Source of the DNA: Acanthacorydalis orientalis
Taxonomy: Eukaryota; Arthropoda; Insecta; Megaloptera; Corydalidae
NCBI GenBank assembly: GCA_034766995.1
Contig: CM068315.1
Location: forward strand, 51,065,162-51,129,161
Length of the DNA: 64,000 nucleotides
Direction of reading: 5' to 3'
This document shows, piece by piece, positions 1 through 13,706 of the stretch. The notes beneath the pieces were generated by a model. It was not told the origin of the DNA. It saw only the letters and a list, made by a program, of their open reading frames with translations, and made no database searches. The position numbers and the translations under genes were made by a program. Every line of letters starts with the position of its first letter. Position 1 is the stretch's first letter.

Positions 1-892
1 ATATATATATATATATTCTAATGTCAAGAAACACAATAACTATTTTAAACAAAGATATTATTCAATATAGATATTATTTAATACTGCTTTTAGTATTTTT
101 GTATTATCAACTATTTCATATTTTATACAATATAATTTATCAATTATTAGTTTTAAGATAGACACAAATTTAAGCATTAAATACAAATATGTGACTGTAC
201 TTAAGCATACAAACACAAATGTATAAATTAATATATAATAAAATCAAATGTTTATTAAAAAAAATATGTTAAAAAGACGATAAGATAAATAAAAATATTT
301 GTATTTTTCTCTTGATATGTAACTATTTTATTAAATCTGAGTACTGTTTTATCGTATGTATATATATATACACAATTAAATATAATTTTATGTATACATA
401 ATATGTTAAAATGCACAAACAATCAAACCAAGTTAAACAAATCTATATATTCTGAAGGACTGATATCAATGCCTAAAACATAGACAGGAATTAGAATTGT
501 GTTTGTTGAGGATGGAAAAGTTATTTGTTTCTGTCAAAGAGAATAGTACATTGGATGCTCAATTTTCCACCTGTTCCTAGAAATTGATGACGATTTTGAA
601 CCGCAGTCTCAGATGTCTGAAAATACTAGAACCTTTCTTCCTATGAAAACTAAGATTTACGTCATTTGATTACCAACTCAAATATATTATTATGTTAGTC
701 TTTAAAGTGATGCTTCTAGAAGCTATTTATACATTTATGTTTCTTGTCCATTATAATATCAAATTTCCTATCAAAATAATGTTAATGTCTTTGATTACAC
801 AAATGTTAAACGAATATTTTAATGTATAAGGATATACACATGTGTAGTTTGCACATGTACCTTATTTTATGTGATTCACTTTAATTTTTAAT

Positions 893-954
<62 letters not shown>

Positions 955-2600
955 ATGCAATTAATATATTTTAAATAGTTTATTAAAATGTTTAGAATAT
1001 AATTGGAAATAATTAAAAAGAAATCATTTTCTTTTTTATGTGATGTATTGACAATTATTTCATCTATTCTTAAATAAATAAAAATATTCATCCAATGAAT
1101 ATAAATACAATATATCAATTTGTATGATCTTATTTTATCTCAAATATTATTATGTGCGAAATTAAAATATTGAATGAATGTCAATTTCTTAATTAATACA
1201 TTTCTGTGATAATTATAAAAGAATTAATATTTATTTTTCATTCATAGTCTGTTGAATATTAAAATAATTACAAAACGTTATTTTAGATTCATAAATTATT
1301 CCTAATAGTAGAAAATATTTAATAGGATAACTAATACTATGAGTCTTTCAATAACAAATATTTATATTTAAATAAATAAGAATAAAATTAATTTATTTAA
1401 TAATAATTTACTTTTAATTACAGACACGGATACTTTATTTAATTTCATTTGAATTATAATATTAAAATATGTAAAATAAATTTACATACACATATATTTT
1501 TAGAAGTTAAACATAACAAATAAATTCTTAGCTGCATTTCGATTCATTTCTGTCAAACTTTTAAACTTTGTTAATATCAAGATTCACGAGTTTGAAATAA
1601 TCATCTTTTATGAGAGGTAACTGAGCGCATAATGTCATATAGTAACTTATAATCTATTGGTAACGGGCCAAGTCATGATAACAAAGTACAATTATTTAAA
1701 AGTTCAATATAGATTTATAGCTCTAATCTATTATTTATTAATTTGATATGTTACAAATTTTAATCTTATCAAATATAACTACATGGAATAAAACAAGATA
1801 TCCTTGCAGAGATATATAATTTCATATACTATTACATTACATTAAATTACGCTTACTGTCACGAATGTGAAATATGGAACTAGAATAAAATAAATTCTAA
1901 ACTACGACAAACTTCATCATGAATATAATAATCTTACTAATGAATTTGAATTAACGAATTAAATTCCAGTTGTTTATTCTTAACTGAAAATTATTATTTT
2001 AAATTTAGTAAGAACATATTTCATTTAAAAAATTCTAATCAATGTCTATATAATTTTTAATATATTCAAAATGTTATCAATGGTAATAATTTGTTGTTAT
2101 AGTGTTAAACACTATAAAATGTAATATAGAAGAAGAGTGCAATTGAAGTCCATTATATCACATAGTCGCCATTAAATGTTATAGGTTTCGCACGTGCAGT
2201 GCAAGCTTAACACTGTATGAAAATGGGTAATAACGCCCATCAATGACTATTGTTCATTATGCTTTAGATATTATCCAGTGTGCCAATTACATTCAATGAC
2301 TATATACTTGTCGATTTTTTGAATTGGAAACATATAATACGGTCAATCACTTTTTAATAGTAAAAAGCACAGATTGTGAACATATTGTACTTTTTGAAGT
2401 TTTGGTCATTGACAATAACACTAATTAATTATTTTAATGTTATAGATTGTAATTAAATGTAATTCTTTAAACTAAATATTACTTGCCAATACAGAACATA
2501 CATTTATTTACAAAATATCAAAACAAACTTTTGGCGGTACATATTTATTAACATGTTTATTCGCAACACACTTTAAATATATACAAACACATATTTATAT
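1..2600. other. AT-rich DNA without a recognisable gene
   Basis: This stretch contains only short random frames, homopolymer runs and TA arrays. A slightly GC-richer patch at about 2160-2300 contains the palindrome GCACGTGC and two copies of the decamer CAATGACTAT about 50 bases apart. I see no splice-flanked open frame, RNA gene or transposon end in it. It is probably intergenic or intronic. Confidence 0.6.
896..951. repeat. (TA)n microsatellite
   Basis: An uninterrupted TA dinucleotide array of about 56 bases. The minus-strand frame reading through it consists of alternating Tyr-Ile and is not a gene. Confidence 0.97.
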
Positions 2601-2601
2601 G

Positions 2602-2623
2602 TACACACACACACATTCACACA

Positions 2624-2656
<33 letters not shown>
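2602..2656. repeat. Compound (CA)n/(TA)n microsatellite
   Basis: A CA-rich run (about 2602-2624) passes into a pure TA run (2627-2656). The TA run ends directly against a transposon-like terminal sequence, so the array marks the insertion edge. Confidence 0.9.
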
Positions 2657-2658
<2 letters not shown>

Positions 2659-2697
2659 AGTGTATAAATTAATTTGGTGCCTTTTTTTATAGAAAAT
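2657..2697 (+). mobile_element. Orphan mariner-type terminal repeat
   Basis: The sequence beginning GTGTATAAATTAATTTGG and continuing through a T-rich tract to ATAGAAAATT matches, in inverted orientation, the right end of the mariner derivative at 5893-5932. It also resembles, in the same orientation, the end of the mariner fragment at 46508. The outer tip touches a TA array, as expected for a TA-target transposon. I could not find a transposase remnant to its right, so only the end is called. The family assignment is inferred from the shared end. Confidence 0.5.
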
Positions 2698-2699
2698 TT

Positions 2700-3640
2700 A
2701 ATAATTAAATAATTAATTTTAATAATTTTTAAACCTGTTGCTTTGATTTTTTATTACATTTCTAATGATAAATCTAAAAAAAAATCGAGAACCATTTATA
2801 ATGTTTAATACAGAATCTAGATAAAAAACTATATCTTTTGAGATTTTATTACTGTTTACAAAAGAAAAACTTTTTTTATAAAGCTGTTAAATTAAAATAT
2901 CAAAACCTGATTCTGTAAAAAGAAAAAAATATTTTGCTCTCAATTTGATATAAGAAATTTTAATACAGCTCGTAAAAAGCATACTGTTTGTTCTAGTTAT
3001 TTCTTTAATTAATAATAATTCAAAATTGAATTATTAAAATGAATGTCTTAATAATATTGGCAAATAAAGCGATAGATAATACTTTCTAAATTATTTTATA
3101 TTTAAGAGGAAATTAAAAATGTAAATATGGATAATAAACCAATTTAAATATACTATAATGATTTTTTTGAAATCAAAAGATAATTTTAATAGATCAAAAT
3201 AGTTCACTTGTATTTAATAATTCAAGTGAATTGAAGAATATAAAAAAGTAAGAAATTTATTCATTTATGCAGTTAGAAGTAAAAAAGCCATATACTTTCC
3301 TTTTTTATTATTTTCATAGAAACACAAACATATATATATATATTTAGTAAAAAAAGATTGTAACATAATATCGGGAAAATGAAAAGAATGAATACCTGAA
3401 TAAAATATTATGAATAATAATAAAGAAACAATTATTTCTGATTAAAACTATTCATAAAAAATATATTTTTTATTTTTTTGGATACATGTTATACAATATT
3501 TAAGTTCGGCAGGTTCTATTTACGAAACATGGAAATAGACAAAATTTTATATTCACTTGTATAAATTATAAATATGTCAATTAGTAAAATTTAAATTATT
3601 GAAACTTCAAATTGAAACAAATAAACAAATATTTTTGCAT
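2700..3640. other. AT-rich DNA, nothing identified
   Basis: Poly-A and poly-T rich sequence with stop codons in all frames. It may include decayed interior of the element whose end lies at 2657, but no transposase homology is readable. Confidence 0.5.
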
Positions 3641-4070
3641 ACTGAATAATTTAAGCAACGGTACGCGACATAAAGTGTAAAATAAGCTCCAGGCAAAAAT
3701 CCGAGCAGTAAGCTTGTACGCATCCACTATTACATTACCTTAAAAGCGATCCTTTTAAGATGGCGGATAGAGAGAATTCGTTTGAACGAGAACAATTTTT
3801 AAGGGAACGTCACTGCGAAGGAAGGTGTTTGTTACACTGGCAAAGTAATATTTTCCTTCTTAATCAATTTTCAATTTACGTATTCCGCTGAATAATGTAA
3901 TAAATATTGTACTCACAGGATAAAGAGGTAGCGACCGGAAACTAATCAATTTGGCACGTCGCATTTATTTACGTGAATTCTGTCAGGATAACGCTGCACA
4001 ATCTGATGTTTGAGTACTTGTTTCAACGCGGTGTTCTTTTTATTAAATATTGTACGCGTTTTTCTTAAAC
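3640..4070. promoter_or_regulatory. CpG-containing island, candidate promoter or first exon
   Basis: Composition rises clearly above the surroundings and several CpG dinucleotides occur (near 3662, 3718, 3806, 3933, 3956 and 4026). At 3757-3766 the string AAGATGGCGG is both a good animal start-codon context and a match to the YY1 core motif often found near animal transcription starts. From ATG 3760 a 43-codon charged frame follows. No convincing TATA box or downstream exon was found. The promoter role is inference from composition and motif only. Confidence 0.3.
3760..3891 (+). CDS. Short charged open frame, possible first coding exon
   Basis: This frame starts MADRENSFEREQFLRERHC and runs 43 codons to a TGA. 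The first 28 residues are rich in Glu and Arg, unlike the Ile/Tyr/Asn-rich random frames around it. Codon choice is not AT-saturated. A weak donor candidate (AAA|GTAATA) lies after residue 28. Joining it to the acceptor-like CTCACAG near 3918 gives an immediate stop, so no second exon is supported. I do not recognise the protein; it could be a 5' exon of an unknown gene or chance within a GC-richer island. Confidence 0.2.
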   Translation: MADRENSFEREQFLRERHCEGRCLLHWQSNIFLLNQFSIYVFR

Positions 4071-4193
4071 GAGTGTCTATAATATGTTTATTTTCTCTTA
4101 TTAAAAATGGAAATTTATATTGTAAATCGATTGCAATAAATCAAACTTAAATATTTATAAAAAATGGAAATATTCATGCTTTTATATTATATG

Positions 4194-4195
<2 letters not shown>

Positions 4196-4257
<62 letters not shown>
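4196..4257. repeat. (TA)n microsatellite
   Basis: A pure TA array of about 62 bases. Confidence 0.97.
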
Positions 4258-4260
<3 letters not shown>

Positions 4261-4774
4261 TACAAACATAAATAAAAGTATTATGTTTCCAATAATATAA
4301 ATTTAATATTTAATCTTCAAAAAAAAATCAGTTTTTATATTTTGAAAAATTGTTCATTTTTATTGTAATTATAATAAAATTAATTTCTGCTGATTCATAA
4401 GTAAAATGTCTTAATTAATTCATAAAACACTTCATAGAAAATAATAATATGTTTAAAAAAAATAAACAATCCAAAAATATATTTCTAATGAACAAGTGCG
4501 TACAATGGCTTTAAATTATCCACATATGTATAGCGTGCGAAAGTATAATATATTATTATCCATACTATCCATATCAAATGTACGTATTCATGTAGAATTG
4601 AATGATTTCCTCTTTTGTTACATTGGTAACTTGAATATTTAAACAAACTTCGCAGTTATAATTTAACATTTCAGGTTGTAAAAGTTATAATTTAACATTC
4701 AGTTCTAGTGATCTAATTACTTAATAAAGTATTTATGAACACAAACATATATTATCAAATATATAATCAAAATC

Positions 4775-4830
<56 letters not shown>

Positions 4831-4882
4831 GTGTGCTTGATGTGTTAATGTATATATACAATATATATATATATATATATAT
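4775..4882. repeat. Paired (TA)n arrays with a short spacer
   Basis: Two TA arrays (4775-4826 and 4861-4882) are separated by about 34 bases of GT-rich and ATG-rich sequence. The minus-strand frame through them is low-complexity Tyr-Ile. Confidence 0.9.
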
Positions 4883-5444
4883 AATAGAAAACAGCAATGC
4901 GCTAAATTTTTTCTGTTTCGTATTTTTAAATAACATTATTTTTTAATTACTTAATAAAAATATGTATAAATTTTAGTCATGTAGTGAAAAAAGATGAACA
5001 CACTAATGAAATATTCGAGTATATTACTAATCTCATTGATTATTTACAATTTTTTTTTAATATCTATCTAATATTTATTTTTTTAAAAAAATAACAAATG
5101 TATGAAAGGATCATGTGTAAAAATATTAATAATGTCAGAGAGTATTTTTATATATTGCAATTAATAAAATGAATATTTTTTAATAAATCAATTAGTCGCT
5201 CAATTCAGAAACTAGGAATTGTTTTTCTAATCAAAATATTCAATAAATTACTATCAATAAGTTGTAGAAAAAATATTTTTTCTATACCTTGGCGTTCTGA
5301 ATGTAACTTTATTGCCTTGAAAATGTAGAGTTACAAACAGAAATGACCTATAATAATTTATTGAATATTTTTGACCAGAACAGTTTTGTTGGTTTATAGG
5401 ATGAAAAGAAAATTATTTTGTGAAAGATAATGAAGATATTAGCT

Positions 5445-5935
5445 GTAAAAATAATTCCATGCTTTTAAATTGAATCAATCATAACTCTGTTTTAAAATAA
5501 AACATTTTCTCATCGTTTTAAGATTTAGAAGTAACAACCTTTACATTAAAAAACACTATAAATTTTAGCCAAGTAACTGAAATAAATTCATAAATTAATA
5601 ATAAACATGACAGCGTCCAAAAATCCGCATATTAGGTACTGAATACTTTTCGTATTCCTATTGAAAAAAATGCAAGGCAGAGGGAATGATTTGTTCAGCT
5701 TTTGAGGAAGATATTGTGTGCATAAAACATGTAAATAATTCTAAAACAGTAGAACTCATAAAATGTATAAGGGATTCATCGACTCAAAGCCGCTATCTTT
5801 TTTCAAGAAGGAATTTGTCACTTACCCGACAGATTAAGTAAAGTTATACAAAATAATGAGTGATATTGAAGATTGAAATGTATTTCATTTATTTTTAATA
5901 AAAAAGGCACCTAATTAATTTATACACCTAAAACT
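5445..5935 (+). mobile_element. Non-autonomous, internally deleted mariner (copy A)
   Basis: About 490 bp. It aligns throughout with the minus-strand copy at 29960-30451, including a shared 5' untranslated block (AATTGAATCAATCATAACTC and following bases at about 5467-5500) and the right terminal repeat (5893-5932). Both copies join a transposase N-terminus directly to the transposase C-terminus, so the catalytic domain is absent. The shared junction means the deletion predates the copies. The left terminal repeat is poorly preserved, so the left edge is approximate. Confidence 0.6.
5607..5880 (+). pseudogene. Mariner transposase remnant, N- and C-termini joined
   Basis: From ATG 5607 an N-terminal mariner-like segment (MTASKNPHIRY then a stop) can be followed with frameshifts. 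It passes into a C-terminal segment reading FFQEGICHLPDRLSKVIQNN, which resembles the G-I-x-x-LP-x-RW-x-K-V-I ending of mariner transposases, with Leu in place of the usual Trp. The D,D,34D catalytic core is missing, and stops plus frameshifts make it non-functional. The family call rests on pattern recognition of the C-terminus and on the better-preserved N-terminus of the second copy. Confidence 0.5.
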
Positions 5936-6486
5936 TAATTTTCTAACGCTATTATTTATTTTTTTTTCACATTTTATATTTCACTTACTTAATCAGAACA
6001 ATTATTTTTTATTGAAAACTGATTTTTGTTTAATTAAATATACACTTCAAAATCACGATATCTAAATTAATAATAAAAAAGTATACATATATAACGTACA
6101 AAATATTCTTCTTAAAAACTAATAGTGGTCCAATTGACGGGAAAATAAAAAGAAACATAGAGAGAGAAAAGTGTTTATTGGGTTTTCACAACATAATTTA
6201 TTTAAATATAAAAAATACCTAAGAACGGAACTTAATGAATTAAAGATAAAACGTATGAGCTGACAAAGAAAATATTTTTTGTCACCATAGATAAACGTCA
6301 CTTTGTCCGCAGGACAAAACGACGAGAAATGTCTGTTTTTATTATATAAAAAATAGATTAGATTAGAAATAGTTATTATATAGAAGACTAATATAAATTG
6401 ATTATATCAACAAATATTAATAATATTACACATCATTAAATAAAAACTACCTATTGATCAATTATAGAGAGTATCAAAAGAGATAA

Positions 6487-6492
<6 letters not shown>

Positions 6493-6533
<41 letters not shown>
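6493..6533. repeat. (TA)n microsatellite
   Basis: A pure TA array of about 40 bases. Confidence 0.97.
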
Positions 6534-6537
<4 letters not shown>

Positions 6538-6875
6538 CGAGTATTTAAACAATACATTTTAATTAATAGAAAAATAACTATTACAATACAAAATTAATAT
6601 GAACTAGGAATCATTTACCTGATTCAGAATTCTGACAATAACAAACAAGAACTATTCTAGAAAGCGCAAACACACGAACGAGAGATTACGTTTTCCAATA
6701 AATTAACTTGGGTGGGTATCATATATTTCGATACATAAACACGTCTAACTTTACACATATCTAAGCTTAGATGTATGCAAAGCTTTATACACCCATTTTA
6801 TACATACAAACATGTGAGCAAAATATATACATACACGCATGCATACATAAATACACAGGATACGTTATTTTATTA

Positions 6876-6881
<6 letters not shown>

Positions 6882-6940
<59 letters not shown>
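6882..6940. repeat. (TA)n microsatellite
   Basis: A TA array of about 59 bases. The plus-strand frame reading through it is Tyr-Ile low complexity. Confidence 0.97.
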
Positions 6941-6943
<3 letters not shown>

Positions 6944-8166
6944 AACTTGTAATGTTTATTTCAAAAATATATTTTCTGCTTCTATGTTAAAAGAAAAGAT
7001 AATATTGTAGAAATGTTTATACAAGTATGAAATATAATCTAAATGAAAAATTGATGAAATTTTTATTTTATTTCAGAAAATGAAATTAACATCTACTAAA
7101 TAACAAAAAATAAATCAATTAAAATTATATATTGATTTTAAAATTATGATTTGTTAATAGAATTTTTTAATAAATATTTCAAAGATCTATAAAAGAATAA
7201 AAAAAAAAACTTGATTTTACACTATTATCGTTTATAAAATCAAGAATTACAATTTCAAAATTTAGTTTAAAAATAATTATTATGATTGTGTAAAGAAAGA
7301 TCAACAAACTTGTTCATATTTTATATTTAATGTAATAAAAATAAAATTGAATTCTGATTTATATTGAAATTAATATATTACTGATAAAATATTATTATTC
7401 GTAAAATATATATACTTGTGAAAAATTATTATACAATCTACTGTTTATTAAATTTTATAAATTAATAATAAAGTATTTATGAAAAGAAATTGCATGCATA
7501 AAAAATTATTGTGAATATATGTATTTTTAAAAAATAAATAATCATAAATGATAGACAAAAGTTTTAAAATATAATAATAAATAAAAGTAATTAGTTTTCG
7601 CTCTTATTAATTAATTAATAAAATGTAAATAAATGTTTATTTCTTTTAACTGCAGATGTGAAATTAATATAAAAAAATAATTTTCAAAATATGATTATTT
7701 TAAATACAAGAATAATAAAATAACGAAAAATAGCAATTAATGTATAAAAAATAAAATGATATTAAATTATAAAACATCTTTTCTAAGAAATAAAGTACTT
7801 TAAATACTTATTCATGATACGTCGATACTTTTTGTGTGACTGAAAACAATTTTATCTGTTAAACATTTATAATTATAAAGTTTAAATTAAAAGCACAAAG
7901 TTTTAGTTAAGAGACAAAAGTTTTTGCAAATAGTAAAATTTAATTATTTTCAAAGTATAAATCATGTTTCAAATTAGTACTTTTTTATATTAATTAAATG
8001 AAAATAAGGAAAGTTCATTTTATGGTCTGAACAAATTACTTGCGACAGTAAAAAAATAAATTAAATTCCTTTTTTAATAAATAATGTATAGTTTATCTGA
8101 GAAAATTACTATTTATTTATTTATTTTGATATTCAAAACTACTTACAATGTGAAGATGGAAACATA

Positions 8167-8201
<35 letters not shown>

Positions 8202-9111
8202 GTTTAAAAATATATGCGATAATTTGTTTAAAAAAATTACACATGTCATAATCATGGGTTAAGCTTAATTATATGATGCTTTATATTAACTCATTTAGAA
8301 TTCTAATTTTCAAATATTAATTAAATATATGATATTGTTTCTATTTAAAAAAATATTAATATTTCTGTATTTTATTTTACTTTCAAAGAATAATATTTTT
8401 ATTCATTTATAAGTATTAAAAATATCTAAAAATGATTATTTAATTAATTGATTTATCGCTGGATTGTGTTATAAAATATAGAGAAAAAATAATATTAAAT
8501 TAAAATTGAACGACCTGTTTTCACTAATTGAATTAAGAAATTCTCATTGAAACTATTCAACAAATACAAAATAATTCCACTATTTGCTATGATAAATGGA
8601 AAATCGATATAATTTCAAAATGTTAACTGGAACCGAAAACAAACAACAGTAAATAATAAATTGAAAAAGATAAATATATATTTCATAGCAACACTTGTTT
8701 CATATAAAAGAATGTGTAACGTTAATTTTGAAATAACTTTTCATAGCTATAATAATTTGTTTACAAATTTGACAGAACGGCAATATATCCTAACAAATGT
8801 TTTATGGGTGAGTTAATAGTATACACTATGTCATACACAAAGATATTATGGAAATAAAAATTCATGTAATCACGCAATCATATGAATACTGTTGAACGAT
8901 AACCACATTATCATTCGTCATTTCAAATGGGGTTCTGCATGATTTCCTCGGTTTTATCAAATGTTTGTTTCTTTTTAAATGGAATTTTCTTTTAAATTTC
9001 TCTTCAATTGCCGATTTGAATTATATCATTGACAATATCATGTATAAAAACATATCTACTAAAACATATACATGTATAAATACACATCTACTAAAAGAAT
9101 ACATAAAAATA

Positions 9112-9162
<51 letters not shown>

Positions 9163-10790
9163 CATGCCTGTGTGTGTGTTTTTTTTGTTCATGTTTTCAT
9201 ATACACATATGTATGTGTAAAGATGACTTTTTAATTGTTATCCATTAAAAAGTAGTAACGTTTAAAATTATTTACATATTTGAAATATTTGGTTTCATGA
9301 TTTTTTATTGAAATTTACAATACATATTTAATTACATTTTTTTATACAAGTCATAGAAATCTCTCAGTAAAAATATTAATGCATAACTCAATAAATGTAG
9401 CACATGTTAAATTTTTGTCAAGAAAATATTTTAATTATATATATATATATGTAGAATGAGAATTTAATGAACTCTTAAGTGTATTAAATATATGTACTTT
9501 TTAATGCTGTTTTTTGAAATGTTCGCTTCCTATTATTATTTTAAGCTGTCATTAATATTTTGTGTTACTATAATATTTTTTAACTATAACTCATTTCTTA
9601 TAAAGGTGATGTTTTTAATTGATAATGAGAATTTTTAATTGTTTTCCTATGTGTTTCATATTTCCATTTTTAATTGACTAGTACTTTATATCATACTTAA
9701 TTATTATTTTTTTTATTTTAGAATATGATTCAATTAAAAGTTTATTTACTATACAAAAAAAATATTCTTTGGATTACTTTTTAACCTTTTCATTTTCTAT
9801 CCTCATCATTATTTATTATTTAAATTTACGTATTAATATTAAAACACATACATACTTACTATTTCTTTAACTAATAAACTTTCAGTTTAAATCATTTATT
9901 ATATACTTATATATTTTGTTTAAAGATTATTCATCTAAATTAATGTTGTTAGAATATTCAGCATGTTTTATTTAAATTTAGTTATTTGATTTAGCACTGT
10001 TACTTTCTCATAAATGAATTCTTTTTCTATGATATAAACTACTAATATTTTTTTCTGGTCAAAAATATTTATGAAATCATTATTGATCGGTTTTTATTGT
10101 TTCTTATACAAAACTTCAATGCAATTCTAACATCTTCCAAACACCAATAAACAAAAAAAGAGAATTTTTGGTTTTTTGAACCCTTGAAGATGAAATTATC
10201 ATTGAAATTTCAAAAAAAATATTTATTGTTCATTTTGGATATTCTTATTAGAATTTTTGACGTATTCTGCTATGACAGGTTTTGGTATTAAATACTATTA
10301 TAATCGTTTAATCAAAGAGTAATCATTCTACTAAGATATCACAAGAGACGAAGTCGATCATAGTAGAATAAATAAATAAAGACCGTAAATAATTTAGGAC
10401 AATAAAATTTCGGACCACATTTATATAAAGAAACAATTATAACTTTCAAAATAATTACGTATATAAAAATGAAAATATTTTTTTTTAAATATCTGATATA
10501 TATATATATATATATATATAAATTGCTAAATATCATAATTTAATTTTTTATCATATCTGAAATTTAATATTATTTTTTCATATTTGATAATATACTAAAG
10601 GCTGTTATTTTTTTTCTTTACTAGTTAATTATTCTAAAATGTAAAAGTGAACATTAAATACAGAATTGTGCTTGCTGTAGTTTAAACATTCTATACCGGT
10701 TTAAAAATAAAAATATTTAATATGCTAATATCAATACAAGTACACATTTCATTTAAATGTGTTAATAACATTTATATTTAATCTTTTAAG

Positions 10791-10835
<45 letters not shown>

Positions 10836-11100
10836 GAATATTACAATGACATTATGATTTTAATACTTGAGTAAAAAATTAATTTGTTTGTTACTGACAT
10901 GTATTTAAATTATTCAATTTAAAAATGAATTAAATATATGCTTTGATCGTTACTCTATATCTGAAATACTGTAGTAAAATATGTAAAAAAATCTACTTTT
11001 AAAAAAGAAACATATATAAATCTGTTATTAAATCACCAACAAATCAAAAATGAGCACAGATTGTATGTATATTCAATATAAAATCGAATTAATAGTTGGA
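6941..11100. other. AT-rich gene-free stretch
   Basis: More than 4 kb of A/T-rich sequence with stops in all frames. TA arrays lie at about 8171-8199, 9116-9160, 10497-10520 and 10794-10830. No terminal repeat, splice-flanked exon or RNA gene could be supported. Confidence 0.6.
9116..9160. repeat. (TA)n microsatellite
   Basis: A TA array of about 45 bases followed by a short (TG)n run. Confidence 0.95.
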
Positions 11101-11460
11101 AAACCGTTCCACAACAAACAAATTCCAGCGTTAAAATTATGAATTGTGACAGTGAATATTTAAGCGATAAAACGGCAACGTTTCCTTTTTTGCCGTGAAA
11201 ATAACAAAGAAGTCCTTATTTCGAAATATGCGATTTCTGTGTGATCGTTCGGTATATATGTTCAAGAAGTTGTGTATATAATAATACATATGACTCGCTA
11301 TTACTTTGATATATCGGTTACACAGAGAGCAAAGGCTGCTTTGTGCCGTTAAACGTCTAAAACGATTGTGATAACTCAAAGGCATGACGCAGACGGCGCC
11401 CGTCATGCTAGGCCATGAAGCATTATAGGCTTTCAAATAGACCAACTACTACTTCAAAAC
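11100..11460. other. GC-richer island with a minus-strand 102-codon frame
   Basis: A local rise in GC, including the string GACGGCGCCCGTC. The minus strand is open from ATG 11445 to 11137 (102 codons, starting MVYLKAYNASWPSMTG). The first 45 residues are not low complexity. I see no known domain, no convincing splice site at either end and no neighbour gene. It could be a decayed exon, a transposon fragment or chance. Confidence 0.2.
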
Positions 11461-12461
11461 GAACATATAAAAATATACGACCAAACAAGAATTTCTGAAC
11501 AGAAATTTATTTTTATTCTCTCAATAAATTTTCAAATTTGGATTAAAGGTATGAGGTTTTCATTATGTTTATTATTTTGAATTAACTTTCAGTAGTTTTT
11601 TTTCTATCATTTTTACGAATTTTCCAATGTATATTTCTTTGTATTGAGTGTATTACCATAGTGAAATCATTATATCGGTTTTTTATGTATCTTTCAAGAA
11701 CGTTCAAACAATGTTGTTGTTAAAAGCGAAACATTTCAGATTTTTTTACAGCAATGAAAAAGCTTCACTTTTAAATTGTGATTTTTATGAACATTCGTTT
11801 AAGTATCGACTTTATGATATTTATATTATATATATATATATATGTATATATCTTACATTTCAGTTATAAAATAATGTAAATAACGATATATACCAAACGT
11901 AAAAGAATAATACACGCAATCAAAATAAAAAATAAAAAAATAAATGCTTTTAATGCATTCTTATAAACCTAATTATAATATTGATTAAAGTTTATGCCAT
12001 TTCATGTTGATTTTTTATATAATTCTTATTGTTTCTATTCAATATTTACAAAAATGAACAAAAATTTGTTGTCATAATTTAGAATTTTGCGTAAAATCGA
12101 GCAAATTTCATGTTAAAATTTGAATAAATTATTTAATTTTAATGAGGTATAAATACTCGAAATAATTGATAATCGAAAGTTAATTAAAATATAATATTTA
12201 ATAAACTAAAATAAAACTTCAAAAATGTTACCATGATTTAAGTAAATTTTTCCAGTAAAAATAGCAATATTAAAATATTGGATCGAATAAAATAATTAAG
12301 TGCAAAAGTGTTAACAAATCAATTTTCAATAACACTAAATTTTCTTTGAAATGATGTTACTTATCAACGTGATTTTGAGCAAAGAACATTGAATGTAAAC
12401 AAAGTGAATGTTATTTTAGTTCAATATTGTCGATAAACTATTATATACATATTAGACATAT

Positions 12462-12504
12462 AATATATATATATATATAAAACATATATATATATATATA
12501 TAAC

Positions 12505-12539
<35 letters not shown>

Positions 12540-12596
12540 CATATAATATATATATATATATAAAACATATATATATATATATATGTATATATATAG
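12462..12596. repeat. Compound TA array with AACAT spacers
   Basis: Several TA blocks are separated by short AAAACAT or ATAACAT interruptions, giving a higher-order pattern over about 135 bases. The interruptions suggest old duplication within the array. Confidence 0.9.
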
Positions 12597-12908
12597 TTTA
12601 TTAAACAGAATAAAAACCAGATAAAGTTTAGTGCCAAAAATAACATATCTGATGCATCAAATCCTAATCTAGAAAAAATCAAACAGCGCCATGTCAAAAA
12701 ATGGGTAATGGGTTTAAAAGTATTATCCAACCTACATGCAGTTTTATAAATTACCTCTATAATGACATAAACATATGTGCTCATTTAAAACTCGATTAAA
12801 TTCATGTGATCTATTGTTTTTTGTACAAATATACCATAAAGTTAAAAATAGCATTTGCTGAATTGTTTGACGGATATTTAAATTTCAAATACGACATTTT
12901 ATGTACAC

Positions 12909-12910
<2 letters not shown>

Positions 12911-12957
<47 letters not shown>
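12911..12957. repeat. (TA)n microsatellite with GA-rich tail
   Basis: A TA array of about 47 bases followed by a purine-rich GAGAGGGAGAGAGAG tail. Confidence 0.95.
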
Positions 12958-12961
<4 letters not shown>

Positions 12962-13491
12962 TATAAATATATATAGGAAGAGAGGGAGAGAGAGTTTTAT
13001 GTTTTTCTCATTTTAAAATTAAAACGTGTGTACATAAAATTAATATATAATAGCTCATTGTGTTTGTTTGGACAGCTACTTTCTTTTTCATTGCTACTAC
13101 TAGTAGAAGATATTATTTAGTATAGTACTAAGATATAGCATTACAGAAATTGTGTACAAAAAACTAAGAAGTTACAACAAATTTTCGGTTTAAAAAATTA
13201 AAAAAATACCACAATAAGGATGCATTACCATACATATTTTAGTATGATTATGTATAGACGATTTTATATATCAAAGTACAAAGTATTTGTTTATTTGAAT
13301 CATTTATAAACGTTTTCATAACAAGATCATTTGGATATTTAAGCGATCGTCTTATTACTAGAGTACAAAACATTATTTAATAATCGCCTTATTATTAAGA
13401 GATGACATCTTTGAGCACAAATTGGTCAGACGTGCTGATCAGCAACATAAAATATTAACTACTAGACTACAAATTCCTCGTACATACCGTT

Positions 13492-13496
<5 letters not shown>

Positions 13497-13547
<51 letters not shown>

Positions 13548-13706
13548 GGGACAGGGAGGGAGGGAGATTACGAAGTTTCAAAATAGAATCCCATTAAATC
13601 TTGAAAACAAAACCACAAACTTCAATTCAAGTTCATGTTGATTGATCAATAGACAACATACAATATTAAATTCTGTTCTCTTTCTTTTTCCTTACAAAGA
13701 TACGAA

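Noticed and set aside
888..1118. Open frames built of Tyr-Ile repeats, here and at every TA or CA array (for example 4733-4936, 6775-6990, 38240-38631, 60803-60997)
   Set aside because: They are direct translations of dinucleotide arrays, often open on both strands, with no start context, domain or splice support.
2657..5935. Inverted terminal sequences that could bound one 3.3-kb transposon
   Set aside because: The right end belongs to a roughly 490-bp element also found alone at 29960-30451, and no transposon coding fills the interval. Two independent ends are simpler.
6617..6690. Minus-strand exon ending at CAG|GTAAATG
   Set aside because: The acceptor is plausible, but the enclosed 37 nt are too short and two of three frames are unsupported; a chance match is likely.
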